Shown here: in pieces, positions 32,640-44,127 of the stretch
Layout: each line of letters begins with the position of its first letter
How positions within the stretch are numbered: the first letter of the stretch is position 1
Origin: Cristatella mucedo
Lineage: Eukaryota > Bryozoa > Phylactolaemata > Cristatellidae
NCBI GenBank assembly: GCA_009760855.2
Contig: WPIO01000108.1
Coordinates: 972,001-1,036,000, forward strand
Direction: 5' to 3'
Length of the DNA stretch: 64,000 nt
Translations under genes and position numbers: made by a program
The notes under the pieces: model-generated
What the model was told of the DNA's origin: nothing
Seen by the model: the letters and a program-made list of their open reading frames with translations, nothing else
Databases searched by the model: none

Positions 32640-33030
32640 TCAGCAGTCACTCGGGCGTTTGTGCACGCACTCGCACTCACGCACGCACACGCACTCCTGC
32701 GTTTATCTCAAGCCACGAAACAAGCAAACGCATAGGTGCACGCGCGCACGCACACAAGCATACGCACGCCTGCGCTTAGCTCGCACGCACGCAAGCACGC
32801 GCGCACGCACACAAGCACACGCACGCCTGCGCTTAGCGCGCACGCACGCAGGCACTCGTGAACACAAGCACGCACGCACCACGCGCGCCTGCGCTTAGCG
32901 TGCATGCACGCAGGCACTCGCGAACGCACACAAGCACGCACGCACGCCTGCGCTTAGCGCGCACGCACGCAGGCACTCGCGAACGCACACAAGCACGCTC
33001 GCACGAACGCACGCCTGCGCTTAGCTCGCT
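32640..33030. repeat. ~60-bp GC-rich minisatellite
   Basis: The marker 'cctgcgcttagc' occurs at 32769, 32826, 32888, 32947 and 33014, giving units of about 57-67 bp rich in 'cgcacgcacg'. Both strands are open (Arg/Ala/His-rich on plus, Val/Arg/Ala/Cys-rich on minus) because of composition. Confidence 0.85.
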
Positions 33031-33083
33031 CCGCCGGTTCCAGCTCCTCGCTGGACACACGTCGAGACTCTCGTCACACGAAC

Positions 33084-33872
33084 TCAGCTGATGCTCGACC
33101 TTGACCAGTCGGCAAAGCATATTTCCTGCTGGTGTTTCTCGCGAAAGAGAGTTTTCGAGTTCTCAGCCTCAGATTCGTACCCGAAACGATCCTTGACCCC
33201 TTGCTCATTGATGACGTACGAAAGGTCGCGGCTTTGCCCGGCTCTTTGCCGCTTTTTCGGCGAGCTCTCGTCATTCTTGTCGCACATTCTTTCCAGCCCT
33301 TTCTGGCATTCGTTCGTTTCCCAATTATTTTCAGGCGAACGGTTTCGAATAGTGCGCTCCCAGTTTTTGAATTGCTTTTGTATTCTCAGGCCATCAACGA
33401 ACGCCGAGCAGCGCCTCTGGCGGGAGATCCGACGCGGCCGCGCGAGCAGCCATTTGCAGACGTGCACGGCCCAGCGTCCTGCGCTCTGCGCACTGCTTGA
33501 CTCGGTTCGGCAGAAGCTTCGCGCGAAGTCACGCAGCCTCTTCCTTGGATGCGACGGTCGCTCGCGCGGCGCCCTGACGCGAGCCGCCATAGCAACTGGC
33601 AAAATGTCAAAGTGGGAGCCATTCGTTTCCTTGTCACGCGAAGGGAGTCGTCGTTGACGTTGACCCGAGCGAGCTCTACGCAAGTTCTCGAAGCAAACGT
33701 TAGAATTAGGCTGAGAATTTAGGCTTCGCCAGAGAAAAGCAGGACCGGCACCAGACGCGGTGGCACCTGACCCGGTGGCACCTGACCCGGCGGCACGTGA
33801 CCCGGCGGCACGTGACCCCGTGGTGCCGCCTGACGCGGCGGCTGTGTAGACGCCGCACTCGGCACGGCGCAA
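33084..33872 (-). other. 262-codon open frame of unknown status
   Basis: This is the longest open frame in the window. It starts with Gly/Ala/Ser/Thr repeats from a 15-bp tandem repeat (33757-33835), then has basic stretches such as RKRLRDFARSF and SPKKRQRAGQSRDL and an acidic-basic C terminus. No domain is recognised. The homologous DNA at about 56160-57060 has a stop in the aligned frame, so it is probably a chance frame in GC-rich sequence. It lies just downstream of the gene 2 stop codon, and its antisense strand is also open. Confidence 0.2.
33757..33835. repeat. 15-bp tandem repeat with CACGTG
   Basis: About five units of 'ggcacctgacccggt' type. Two units carry CACGTG (about 33793 and 33808). 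The homologous place in the gene 3 flank (56995-57020) has one or two units. Confidence 0.75.
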
Positions 33873-33904
33873 GCATTCTGATCAAGCAGCGTCTAGTAAA
33901 GTAG

Positions 33905-33980
33905 AGTATATATATATATATATATAGAGAGAGAGATAGATAGATAGATATATAAATATATATAGAGAGAGAGAGAGCTC
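33905..33980. repeat. TA/GATA/GA microsatellite
   Basis: A compound run of TA, GATA and GA units about 180 bp downstream of the gene 2 stop codon. Confidence 0.9.
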
Positions 33981-34162
33981 AGAGTTGAGATATATGCAGC
34001 CCTGCCGAAGACCCCTGGATACTTTTACTGACAGTGAGCAGACAGCGAAAACTTACACTGACGCCACATTAAGCCTCAGGAGGTGTGGAAGGCGAAGTAA
34101 AACCTGATGCCAAAGTATTCCTTTGCAAGGAACAACCAGGCAATGCATTGGCCCCAATGCCA

Positions 34163-34401
34163 TTAACAGGTTCCCAGTTCGCATTTTTCGCAGACGAAGA
34201 AATAGTTGCAGCAAGAGCACACTAAGTTGTTCCACTTATAGCCTAGGCTATGACACATTTCCACGCAGAATTCGTTCTGACTGTTGGGTTCTCCAGGGTA
34301 CCAATTCGTGTATACTACGTCATTCTGTCCCCATGTCCACTTGTATTGGTACGGATAAGAGTTGGAGAAGGCGCCTATCCAGACGTCTTTGTTGCTGAGT
34401 T
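34163..34401 (-). CDS. Gene 2 exon 6: C-terminal half of C-type lectin domain
   Basis: A 239-nt terminal exon, the same length as in gene 1, with the AG acceptor at 34402-34403 and stop TAA at 34163-34165. It reads KDVWIGAFSNSYPYQYKWTW, YTNWYPGEPN with the EPN motif, NEFCVEMC, WNN, a Cys-rich VCSCC and FFVCEKCELGTC. The extra Cys seen in gene 1 at WTCG is Trp here, while new cysteines appear at EMC and SCC, so side disulphides must differ between paralogues. WNN replaces the usual WND. Confidence 0.85.
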
Positions 34402-36561
34402 CTTGGAATGAAAAGAAAAAAGTAGGGCAGAAAGTACGTTATCTGTCGTACGGTGGGTGCGAGCACGCTCAATACGGAGCGTCAGTTGCTAAGTCGACCG
34501 ACCGAGAATGAAGAGTGGACTCAGTTTTAGAATTATAATTAATTAGCTAATTAGTCAGAATTAAAATTAAAACGCCAAATGATCAGGTTCCTTCAGTTTC
34601 CTGCCGCTGCTCGCGTGAGCAATGCCTAGCCAGTGACAAGTCCATCGGAATTCTAAGCGTGCTGATTTCATTTCTCGAAACTAAGAGTGCTTGAACGCTT
34701 GGTGTTAAGACTCAAATTATATGTGATTGACCTGAAAACAAGCTGCTTGCATATGGTTCTATTTATCATATTCCCCATCAAAGTAAACGTGTTATAATTT
34801 TTAGTTAAATCTTTACTACTTTATAGTATAAAATATTATTGGCAAATAAATACACACTCTATTACATTATTTATTATAGATGCTTTTAATCTATACTATA
34901 TCGCCAACTGATCAGATCCATTAAGTCTAACAACTACTAACTTTGCATGAAAATGACTTAAATCCAGATGGCAGCAGAGTGCATTTCCGCTTTCCTCCGT
35001 TCTCGCGCACGTTTTAGCTTTCCTAAACTCAATGTTTTTAAAAATATGCCTCTAGATTGATTCTATAATATATAACATCTATATATTTATTTATATCTTA
35101 TTCTATATTTATTTTGCGTTACTTTGCTTCAGCATGCAATTGCCGTACATTGTACAGTCGAGGTTTTTTGGTTACAGCTTTGGCACTTTAGCCAGAAAAG
35201 GTAACTCTGCAATAATATGTACGGCTTACTTACGCATGATTCACAGCATATCACTAATCAAGGGTCCCACAAACCAACTGCTCTCAGAATCAGGTGTCAC
35301 GCAGCCGCATGTCAGGTGCCAGGCTGCCGCCTAGTATCACGTGAACTTGATGATGCGTACCGATGCCTCATGCCATGTTTTTTGGGGAATTTTGTCGTCG
35401 CTCCTCATTCTCAGACAGCTATACACCGCCGGAATAGATATCTTGTTCTCTTATAACCCTATGCCAAAGAAATGGTATTACAATTATTATTTTTAGACCT
35501 AAAAGTTGCACCTAAAAACACCTAAACGGTGAGGCGAGTAGACCCAACTGCAGTGCACCCAAGATCAGTTTCATCGTAGTGCTTCTATGTCTGCGAACCA
35601 AATATCACATCTGAAGCCTTTATATTGTAAGGAATCGAATAATTGAGACATTCATTCCACAGTGAAGCTAACTTTTCAAACAGACTCTCAGCTAATTAAT
35701 GTGTCCAGGCTATTGAAAAAACTGGCATCCTATTGTTTGCACATTGCTGACCTATGCAAGAGAAATTAGTTACGTTTTAAACCCTGCTTTCTTCTTAGAC
35801 TGTTAAATTAAAAGCAGCAACTATGAAATTTGGAAGTAAACCTGCCGAAGTCAACGTTACTAAAGTCAAGTCAAGGTTACAAATCTTTTGTGAATCCAAA
35901 TACTCGTAGCCACGTCGCCGCATTGCAGGCAGTCTGGCAGCATTCGAGAAGGCCAGCGGCACATTTGCCTGGCACGCCGACTTCCTGTCTGAGTGCAAGG
36001 TGTTTTCACCGATCAATAAGTGCTGCATTGCAAGACAATATTCCAAGAGTTGCTTCCTGAGAGATTCAAATCGACTAAGGAAGTTAAAAAAGATTTGTTA
36101 GGAGGGGTAAACGCCACCACAGATTTAGCTATACGGACCGGTTTCGGGAGCCCCAACCCAGCCCTTTTGGCAGTGAATCACTCTGGGATTACGAAGACTT
36201 CCGTGATTCATTGCCCGGAATAGAAAAATTGGTAGTCATAAATGAGACTAATAGTAGAAAATAATAATAAGTAAGTCAATATAAATAAGAATAAAAACCG
36301 TCTAGTATCCCGCACTTGGATTCGCACCCACTAAGATTAAGACCTCTTGTGTGGCAGCGGGCGTGGCAGAAAACGCATCTGCCTCGTCCGAATGCTTATA
36401 TCTCTCGTAACGATATCTATGTATTTTATCGCTCGCATAATTGATGGTCCTAACCTGGGAGCAGCGACAGCCGACAATCTCGGCAGCTCGACGAAAAGGT
36501 AAGAGCGCCCCGCGCGGAGCGCTCGAGCGAAAGGCGAGCTCCTCTTTTTTAAATGACGCAC
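34402..36561 (-). other. Gene 2 intron 5
   Basis: An intron of about 2.2 kb without the LINE found in the other two copies. 35870-36310 is the block conserved in all three genes; 34900-35230 also matches gene 1 at about 6540-7740 in pieces. No coding region is seen. Confidence 0.6.
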
Positions 36562-36762
36562 TCGAATATCCTGTTAAGATGGCGACGAGAAAATTCTGCA
36601 CGTCCTGACTGTCGACCCGGACCAGGTTGGCGCCGTACGTGCTGTTGCAGAACGCCTGAGCCTGCGGCTGCGTCATCGCCGTCGTCGGGAAATAGTAGGT
36701 GCCGACGCATCCCGTTTGATCTACGACGACAAACGACGAACCGTGCTGGATGGTTGGTATCG
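36562..36762 (-). CDS. Gene 2 exon 5: N-terminal half of C-type lectin domain
   Basis: A 201-nt phase 1-1 exon with its AG acceptor at 36763-36764 and donor GTGCGT from 36561 downwards. It encodes SFVVVDQTGCVGTYYFPTT, AFCNSTYGANLVRVDS and QNFLVAILTGYS. The two CTLD cysteines and the NST sequon are present. It is close to the gene 1 exon, most differences being in the lead-in segment (IPTIQHGSS against ILSIQLGPS). The frame continues correctly into exon 6. Confidence 0.85.
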
Positions 36763-36892
36763 CTGTCTAGCGACAGCTCACTCGGCGGACAACCTCAAGT
36801 ACGCGCCCGGCGAAATTGGCGCCGCTGTCAGCCAATCACGCACAGTTGCTCTGCTTTACTGCGGCTTTACTGTGTTACCGTTGCGATACGGT

Positions 36893-36918
36893 ATACGGTA
36901 TACGGTATACGGTATACA
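36893..36918. repeat. 7-bp tandem repeat (GGTATAC)
   Basis: About four perfect head-to-tail copies of ggtatac, each containing the palindrome gtatac. Confidence 0.9.
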
Positions 36919-38924
36919 GGCTGCTCGGGCATCGGCACTGCCCCACAGCCGGGAGTCGCTGGCCGCCGAACTCCGACTTTCGAGGTCGGCTAATTGTCAG
37001 GCGTCGGCCAAGGCTAGCTTCGTTACGTGAACTGCCCTTGCCCAGTGGCATTTTAGTGCAGAATCCGACGCAGTGCGTTTCTAGCTTTTGTTTCTCTTAA
37101 TCTTTCTCTTTGATTTATTTTAACTTAATTACTTAAGCCGCTGGTTAGGGCATCTCTCGCAGCTAGTTGCTGCACGTTTTGAGCTGGATTGGGCTTCACT
37201 GAGCGTTTGGCGGAAACACTGAGCAGCAGCCCGGGCAGCGATCGCGGCCGGCAGACCACGTGATGCGTGCCGTCAGATCCTTTTCTCAGGAGAAACCTCT
37301 TGGGAGCAATTTCTTACGACAATGTCGTGCTGTCGCTCCTCTCGCCAAGAGACGTGCCCGTTGCCTTCATTTTCTTTCGGACCGTTTTATGTTCCGTAAG
37401 AAAATCTCTAGCGAGAGGCCCACAGATTTCCATAGAGATGCCACCATTCAAACAATCAGTGACAGCAAGCGAACGGTGCTTACCCATGTGAGTCCTCGGC
37501 AATTCTTCTTTCATCGGTATTCCTGGGGGCGCCACCTGTCTCGCGGCACGTCGCTTGAGCGATCTGAAGGCGGTCTGGGCACGTCTGCCCCTGATGCTCG
37601 CCACTGCATGTGCCTCGATGCTTTCAGCTAGGGACTCCTAGGGCCGGCAGAGCTCTCGTAGCCGGCGAAGCATCGGCGCTCCGGGTCTCAGACATTGTCT
37701 ATGTCTAGCGTTTTTGTCATCATAGTTATGCTTCCGAGTTCAAGCAGCCGCACACATCACAACGGCGTACTGTCATGGCGCTGCTTTTCATTACAAATCC
37801 AAGGAAGTTGCAGTGCGAGAGAGCCAGCTGTGATTTTAGCCCCGAAGATTGCTCAGGAATTCACGGATGAGCTCGCTGTCTTACGTGGGAAAGTGACATT
37901 TACGAGATCGGTCTCGCTTCTGTCGTACTGCAGTCTCCTTGCTTGTAGGAAGACTAAATATTCCGTCTGAGCTCTATTTTGCTTCCATCTAACCACTTAG
38001 TAGCTCCCTCATCGGAGTAGCTCCCTCATCGGAGTGGTCGTTGGCAAATAGATTTCCTTAGGACGGCAAATAAAATGAAAAGCCTCCATGATGCACCTCG
38101 TGATGAATCTAGAAAGTTCCACAGCAATAGCCTTTTCGGCCATCGGCCGCCGAGTGAGTTGATTCTGATAGGTAGAGCTCGTAGTATTCTTTATGCTTGC
38201 GTACCACACATAGATCATGTCGAAGGTCACGGTCGTCGGCTCGTGCCTCCTCTTATGTCGCAATGAAGACAGCTTAACGGCTAGACGGTGCCTGCGACTG
38301 GTCGGTCGTTCGGTCTTGCCACCATCTTAGTCAAGGAGTGTAACCATACTCTTCAGCCGCTCATTCTTAGTTTAGTCTACCGCATGTCTTGGGCAGCCTC
38401 CCCCTTCTAGGTGAAAGGCATGCCCAAAAAACAACGATGGTTGGTCAAGGTCAGTCAAGGTCCGCCAACCCATATCCGGGAAGAGTGGAGGAGTAACGTC
38501 TCCCAGCAGTTTCTAGCGTGCACGAGGCCGTCCGTAGGGAATGTTAGTCCTATCAATCAGCCGCCTCAAGGTGGCACGCGAGAGCGCTCTTTGCTTGGAC
38601 CGGAAGTACAGCTGCCAATCGCTCCGTGCGAAAGGCCAGAGGAAAAGACCCTGCTCGTCTTCAGCGGCCAATGGGCAGCGCCATTTTACCCAGCTGCATC
38701 GCTCGCTTTGCTTCAGCCTGAACGTGACCAGGCGATTTAGCAAATCCTCATGCAATGGATTTAGCAATTAATTGCACGGTCGATTAAGCAATTGATAGCA
38801 CCGGGGCTACACCGGGGAGGGTCGGCTCATTCCTGCATCACAGCCGCAGCCAGGTTTCGTTCCGGGGTGGGTGGCTATCGAAAGCAGGCACGGCCGAGTG
38901 CATCGTCGGACAAGGTGAAGGGGA

Positions 38925-39190
38925 ATACGAAGAAAAGTAAAAGGAGGAGAAGAGTGGTGAGACAAGGAGAAACAGAAAATAGAGAAATACATAGATGATA
39001 AATAGGAGAGGAGATAGAGATGGATAATAGAGGAGAAATAGAGTAATAGATAGGTGAAGAATAAGAGTACGAGAAGGAGAAGAGGAAAGAGGAGAAGGAG
39101 GAAGGAAGGAAGGAAGGAAGGAAGGAAAAAGAATGAGAAGGGGAAGTGGAAGAGAAGGAGGAGGAGGAAAAAGGGAAGAGAAAAACGTAA
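38925..39190. repeat. GA/GAAGG-rich purine tract
   Basis: A purine-rich low-complexity region with a perfect GAAG run at about 39101-39126. The equivalent intron of gene 1 has a shorter purine stretch at 12750-12815. Confidence 0.9.
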
Positions 39191-39217
39191 AAACGTAAAA
39201 CGGTTGCTTTAAATGAC

Positions 39218-39321
39218 CTCGATCCCTGGATTCGAATCCTGCAGTGGGCGATCCTTTATCGAAGCTGCAAGCGGTGGTGATAGCCATGAAGGCTCTTCTG
39301 TCGCTATACAAAAGAGGCTGT
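39218..39321 (+). repeat. tRNA-derived SINE, 3' half
   Basis: The plus strand has the B box 'tggattcgaatcctg' followed by 'gggcgatcctttatcgaagc' and 'ctgtcgctatacaaaagagg', the same family as 13381-13550 in opposite orientation. The A-box half is missing. Confidence 0.65.
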
Positions 39322-39526
39322 TAAATCGGTTATTCGAGAGAAAGAGGACAAGTAGAAGGAGAAGGGTAAGAGAAGAGAAGGAGGACACGTTTAACGCCGA
39401 GTCTCGATGATGCATCGACGACTGCCAAGGGACGTCGGCGACTCGGAAGCTGTGTGAGCGTTCGCACACACGGTAACTTGCGGCTCAGACGGTCGACACG
39501 AGAACGACCAAGCGCTCCCAACGTAC

Positions 39527-39793
39527 TGCTCCCAATCTTGTAGTAGCTCGTCCAGTTGGAATCCGAGTCGTTCACGCTCAGTGCGGTCGGCGCGGCCGCG
39601 GCGACGTAGACGGTGCACAGGGAGAGAACGACGTTGTGTGCGAAGAGCTGGCAGCTCGCTCCGAGCGGCACCTGCTGCTGCTCGCAGAGCTGCTGGCAGC
39701 GTCTCGGGTTCATGACGCCACTGACGACGGTCCCATTAGTTCCGACGAGTGCACGAACGTAAAGCCCAGGAATCTTCCGATATGTGCTGTTAA
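39527..39793 (-). CDS. Gene 2 exon 4: PAN-C domain
   Basis: A 267-nt phase 1-1 exon with the AG acceptor at 39794-39795 and donor GTACGT from 39526 downwards. It reads VNSTYRKIPGLYVRALVG, VSGVMNPRRCQQLCEQQQ, LGASCQLFAHNVVLSLCTVY and SVNDSDSNWTSYYKIGS. It has one codon more than gene 1 (a Pro after QQQV). The cysteines and the NST, NGT and NWT sequons are conserved, and most changes from gene 1 are conservative. Confidence 0.82.
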
Positions 39794-40508
39794 CTGAAAG
39801 TAAGAATCGCAACAGCTCTGCAGGATCTTTCCCGGCGACGTGCCAACGTTTATTTAGTATTATTATTATTTATTACTATTAATTCCATAGCAATCAGTTA
39901 TTTTAATTGTTGTAATTTAATTTAATATTATTATTCTTTAAATTTCTTTATTTATCCTATTAGCGTATATAACGCACACAGAGTATAACTTTCTTCCACG
40001 GGAATAAATGCGGACGCCATCGAAAGTCGCCACTACAAGCGGCAACCATCGTATTGACCGCGGCGAAAGTGAAAGAGCTTGTAAAGCTCAGCCACACACA
40101 AAGCAGCTCATGGTAAGTTCAAATCTCCGAGCCATGCTATGAAGTTATTGCTAAGGAAAGCGTAAAGCCCTGCCTCACTCCTCCTCTTCCTCCTGCTGCC
40201 TGCAACTTGTGGTGGGTTGAACGCTCAGAGCCTCCAAGCTTAGCGATTGCAACGATGCTTCCGCTTTTTAGCCGATGTAGCAGGCTACAGAACAGCAGAG
40301 CGCTAGAGTGCAGGTGGTGGCTGGCGGCAGGGCTGGGCGGGAACCAGTGAGTGCTCAGCAGCTAGCTTGCCGCTCAGTCCAGCTAACGCTAATTTCAAGG
40401 TTGGGCTCCATGCTTCCGTTATTGGTACACGACTGCCACTTTCACCATAGCTGGGTACAAACCGAAGACTCGGAAGTGTCAGAGCGAGGCGCTTAGTCAC
40501 CTACTAAC
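39794..40508 (-). other. Gene 2 intron 3
   Basis: A 715-bp intron, AT-rich at 39840-39970, homologous in part to gene 1 intron 3 near 40010-40500. No SINE is present here. Nothing coding is seen. Confidence 0.55.
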
Positions 40509-40799
40509 CTGACCTTACAAGGTAGGCTAGAGACCAATTCAAATCGTTGGTGTCCACGGGCAGATAGTCACTGGTGTAATTCCCTGTAAAGGCCGTGCAC
40601 GTTGCCGTCGCGTCGTTGAACTGGAAAGCGTAGCAGAAATCGAAGAGCGATTCGCAGAAGATTTGGCAGACGCTGGCCGTAGCCGCCCACGGGCCAAGCG
40701 TATAGTTCCGGTATCCATCAATCACTGGCACCGCCCCAAGCACTCCTCGTACGAAGTGATATTGGTTGCTACTGCTTCCGCCGCCAAACAGCGATGACA
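40509..40799 (-). CDS. Gene 2 exon 3: PAN-B domain
   Basis: A 291-nt phase 1-1 exon with its AG acceptor at 40800-40801 and donor GTTAGT from 40508 downwards. It encodes SSLFGGGSSSNQYHFVRGVL, YTLGPWAATASVCQIFCESL, DFCYAFQFNDATATCTAF and DLNWSLAYLV. The PAN cysteine pattern is complete. The start is two codons longer than in gene 1 through a GGGSS stretch. The NYT and NWS sequons are conserved. Confidence 0.82.
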
Positions 40800-41284
40800 C
40801 TGCAACGAAGATTTCCAGTCACTAAATTGTCCCTATTCCAGGGGCGGAGTAGCAACTGATGACAGCGAACACTGACAGCATCAGCACTTCTGCTTAGTCA
40901 AAAGATGCGAAGAAGCGTATTGCAGTGCTGTATTTAGCACTAACGTGACGTATGAACTGATGCTGACAAAGCTAGCCGGAAGTGTGTAAGTTTCGAAACT
41001 CAAATTCCACAACAGGTATTAGCAAACGCGAGAGTTCTGGAGGCACTAAAATGCATGCATCTCGATAACGGAATGCATAAAAGGAATCCTTGCTTTGACA
41101 TACCTTCTATACCCACCCTGTTCTTTTGAGCTTAAAAGCAGTGAAATTTTATCGGAAAATTGATGTTCTCGTACCATCGGAAATTGTTGGAATTTTAGGT
41201 CAGACAATTCACCAGTCATGCATAGGTAATTTAACTTTTAAAATCAATTAAAAGTAGTTAATTTCATATCACTGGAGAGCTTTG

Positions 41285-43150
41285 TACAGCACACTCGTAG
41301 CCTAAGCGGCTTTCGGTAGGCATTCGATAGCCAACAGACTTCATCTCACGGAACAAAAAGGAAGTGGGAAGCATAGCAGAGTCAGGAGAGCAGTTGAGGT
41401 AGGGAGTAGCTTGGAAGCAGAAGCTCAGGACCGATGGAAAGGACCGCTATAGTCAGCAGCAGGAGAGTAGCAGTCGTTTCGTAAGAATCGTAGAAGCGGG
41501 TTCCACAGTCTAGGACCTGCAGAGTTAAAGCTTCTGTGGCCAACTGCCTTTAAGTAGAGGATATGAACAGCTAACTTAGTGTCTAGACAGGGCCTGAGGA
41601 CACGAGGAAGGTGTGACTAGTACACCTGTTCAAATAGATATAGAAGAGCCAAGCCGTGGTGGGCCTCGTGGATCAGCTCAGGAACTTTGCTCTCTATCCG
41701 TTGATGAACCGGCAGTCATCTGCGATCTTTTAGCTAAGGAGAAGCTTGGTCCAACGTCTCTGATTAAAAAACTAGCCTTGCAGCCATTTTCATAGCCAGC
41801 TGCAGTGGCCTGGTGGCTTTTTGTAGTAGGCCAGACAATACGAAGTTACAATTATCTAGCCGAGACAGAGCTAGGAAGCTGTGTGACAGCCGTCAGCACG
41901 ACCTGCTGTCGGGCTGGGTACCACGACCGATAAACGAGCCTGCTGGCTCCAGCACCAAACACTTTATTCCAAACCATGCCGGCCAAGCACAGTCTACACA
42001 CTCGAGACGGCTGCTGGCTTCGAGGTATCTAGCCCTCTCTCCTCTTGTACTCCTTCGGCAGCTCCTATACTCCTTGCATGCGTAACTTTTCGCACTGTCG
42101 GGCCATTGTTCATTCCGAACCCGCTCGGTTGCTGGTGGCAGTTTGTGGTAGAAAAATGTCCCCACAGATGCAGCTAATGCATGGAATTCGGCAGAACTGC
42201 CGAGTCATCGTCTGCCCTTCCACGGCTCGTACACTGGGGCTGCTTAGGCAGTCGGAGCCCTCGTAGGGTCTCCGCCCAGTGTTCGTAGGCTGCAAAGTAA
42301 TGTTCCCTCGCAAGCTGGTTAAATATTTTGCAAGCCGCAGTAGAAGAAATCTCCTAATTTTAGGTAAGGATCGGACATGATGGCTAGCTGTAGAAGCAGT
42401 CTTCTGAATGAAGCTTTGAAAATGTAAGCAGCTGCCGATGACGACATTTAAATTTCGAGCACGTGGTGATGGTCGCACAACAGCATCACCTATTAGAAGA
42501 GCAGTGAATTCTAGTCCAGCCACACGCTCAGGGTGTTCTATATGCATCAATCCAGTATTACGGTCGTTTAGCTTGAGGAAAGTTGGAGACATCCATGATC
42601 AAATGTCGGAAGCAATCATTCAGTTTATCAGTTGTTGCAGAATGTTTCGATGGTTTAAATGGCAAATACTGCCCTATACTGTCAGCTTAAAAGTCATGAC
42701 CTAGTTTATGGCCCGGAATCACGGTTCCCTGAGGTCGAGTTTCAATGGAGAACAGCAATAGACCGAGGACGGACCTCCTGTGGGGCTCCACGGGTGACTG
42801 GTCTGGTGGGGAGACCTGACCCCCAAACGGTACCTATTGAACACTGTCGGAAATGTACGATTTAACCCACGACCGCGCCTCGTGTGACAGACCGATCGTT
42901 ATTCAATCGTTCAATAACGACATCGTGTTCAAACTGCTCGAATGCAGCCAATAGACCTAGCAGCACTACTGCAGTGACATTTCCGTCGTCATTGCAGTAT
43001 TGGATGTCATTGGTTACATGGAGGAGAACAGTTCCAGCGGAGTATTGACTCTTGAACACTGACTGAAATAGTATTCTCACATCTCATTGTTTTCATTGTG
43101 AGCTACCAGCTACTTAGCGACACCGTGTTTTCCAGAATCTTTGACAAAAA
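41285..43150 (-). mobile_element. LINE family B, degenerate, interrupted
   Basis: A minus-strand relative of the element at 7888-9700. 43080-42862 covers reverse transcriptase motif A in damaged form (the DVSAAFDTIDH equivalent reads LGLLAAFEQFEHD, so the catalytic Asp is Glu). 42592-42310 has FLKLNDRNTGLM, VRPSPRARNLNVV and QKTASTASHHVRSLPKI. The line resumes at about 41895 with RLDNCNFVLSGL and PLQLAMKMAA, then RSFNSAGPRLWNPL (about 41500) and the family tail at about 41290. Between 41895 and 42310 lies unrelated sequence of about 400 bp. It is non-functional. Confidence 0.8.
41895..42310. other. Unrelated ~400-bp segment inside LINE family B
   Basis: The LINE coding sequence stops near RFLLLRLAKY at about 42310 and resumes at about 41895, so this stretch is an insertion relative to 8970-9030. 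No terminal repeats or tRNA boxes are seen and its class is unknown. Confidence 0.45.
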
Positions 43151-43954
43151 AAGAAAGAATAAAAACTGGTTGATAGTTAGCAAGGGCCTCAGTATCTAAT
43201 GGAGGCTGTTTTAAGTGTTGGTCTAACGATTGCTGATTCGAAGGACTTTGATACGACCCCTTTTTTCCAGAGAACCTTTAAAAATCTGTTATCTCTGGGC
43301 TAAATTGGTCTGCCAGTGAAGACCACAGAGATGATTGCATATGGTCTTACGGAGACGAGCTCTTTTTACAAGCTCTTATTAAGGTGGCTACATTGCTTGC
43401 AGAAATCTCGGAAAGTCGTATAAGATAGATAACAGGTTTCGATTCAGCAATTGCTTCATTTGGAGGCCATACAAATGCATGGAGTATTGTGTATCTACTG
43501 GCTATTGGCTTAGCCCTAAGCCGACTAATTCACTAGATGGTGGAGCGGGTAACAGGGTAGCAGATTAGCTCGAAGCGCTCAACTTATTGCTTATCAGGTA
43601 GCGATTTCAATTTCACAACGAATCTGAGGTCTGTCATGTAGTGCAGCTAGCAGAATCCACCGTCGTTTATACGTTCAACCGGCACGAAAGGTTTTCTGGT
43701 CTGCATCGATTCGTTATAGTTGACAATTTTGTAAGTAAACAGGCCATTTGCACCGAGTTCTTCGCTTATCTAAATACTTAAGATCCACTGCCTAATTAGC
43801 AGGTTGATTCATACGCATGCACCAGACTGCCTTTCCGACGTCATTGCTTGCCCTGTCACGTGCTGTCACACTTCCCTGTGGCGTGCTATTACTCCAGCCG
43901 CACCCAGCATCCAGTCGTCCCGCCGTCTCTTAAATTTTAGAAGAAAATCGTTTT

Positions 43955-44040
43955 GCGAGCACATAAATTGCCTAGAAAGGGAATACGTTATCCGAGGGCA
44001 CTATGCAAGCGTATTATTTATTATTACACTATATGTCTTA
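43955..44040 (+). mobile_element. LINE family A 3' tail
   Basis: It reads 'aaattgcctagaaagggaat', then 'ccgagggcactatgcaagcg' and a short ATT run, matching the 3' end of family A. Only the tail is present. Confidence 0.6.
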
Positions 44041-44127
44041 GTTTAAGACGCATCCATATACGGTCGGTTTATCCTTCGCCCCGCCGAGGAACGAGTCTTT
44101 CTATGTTGCCGCTTTTCGCTTTTCGGG

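Larger units (their letters stand above)
17203..34162. other. Intergenic region between genes 1 and 2
   Basis: About 17 kb with no recognised cellular gene. It is made of a tandem segmental duplication (17562-22500 and 23142-28660), LINE pieces, tRNA-derived SINEs, GA tracts and GC-rich minisatellites, listed separately. Parts without a listed feature, such as 23900-24600 and 28945-29330, show nothing I can recognise apart from AT-rich stretches. Confidence 0.6.
36763..39526 (-). other. Gene 2 intron 4
   Basis: An intron of about 2.8 kb. Both ends are homologous to gene 1 intron 4, but about 1.1 kb at 37060-38215 has no counterpart there, and the 490-bp block shared by genes 1 and 3 is missing near 38740-38830. 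The unique part contains open frames at 37260-37631 (plus) and 37314-37604 (minus) with no recognisable domain. A 7-bp tandem repeat lies at 36893-36918, and a GA/GAAGG-rich tract and a SINE piece lie at 38925-39321. Confidence 0.55.
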
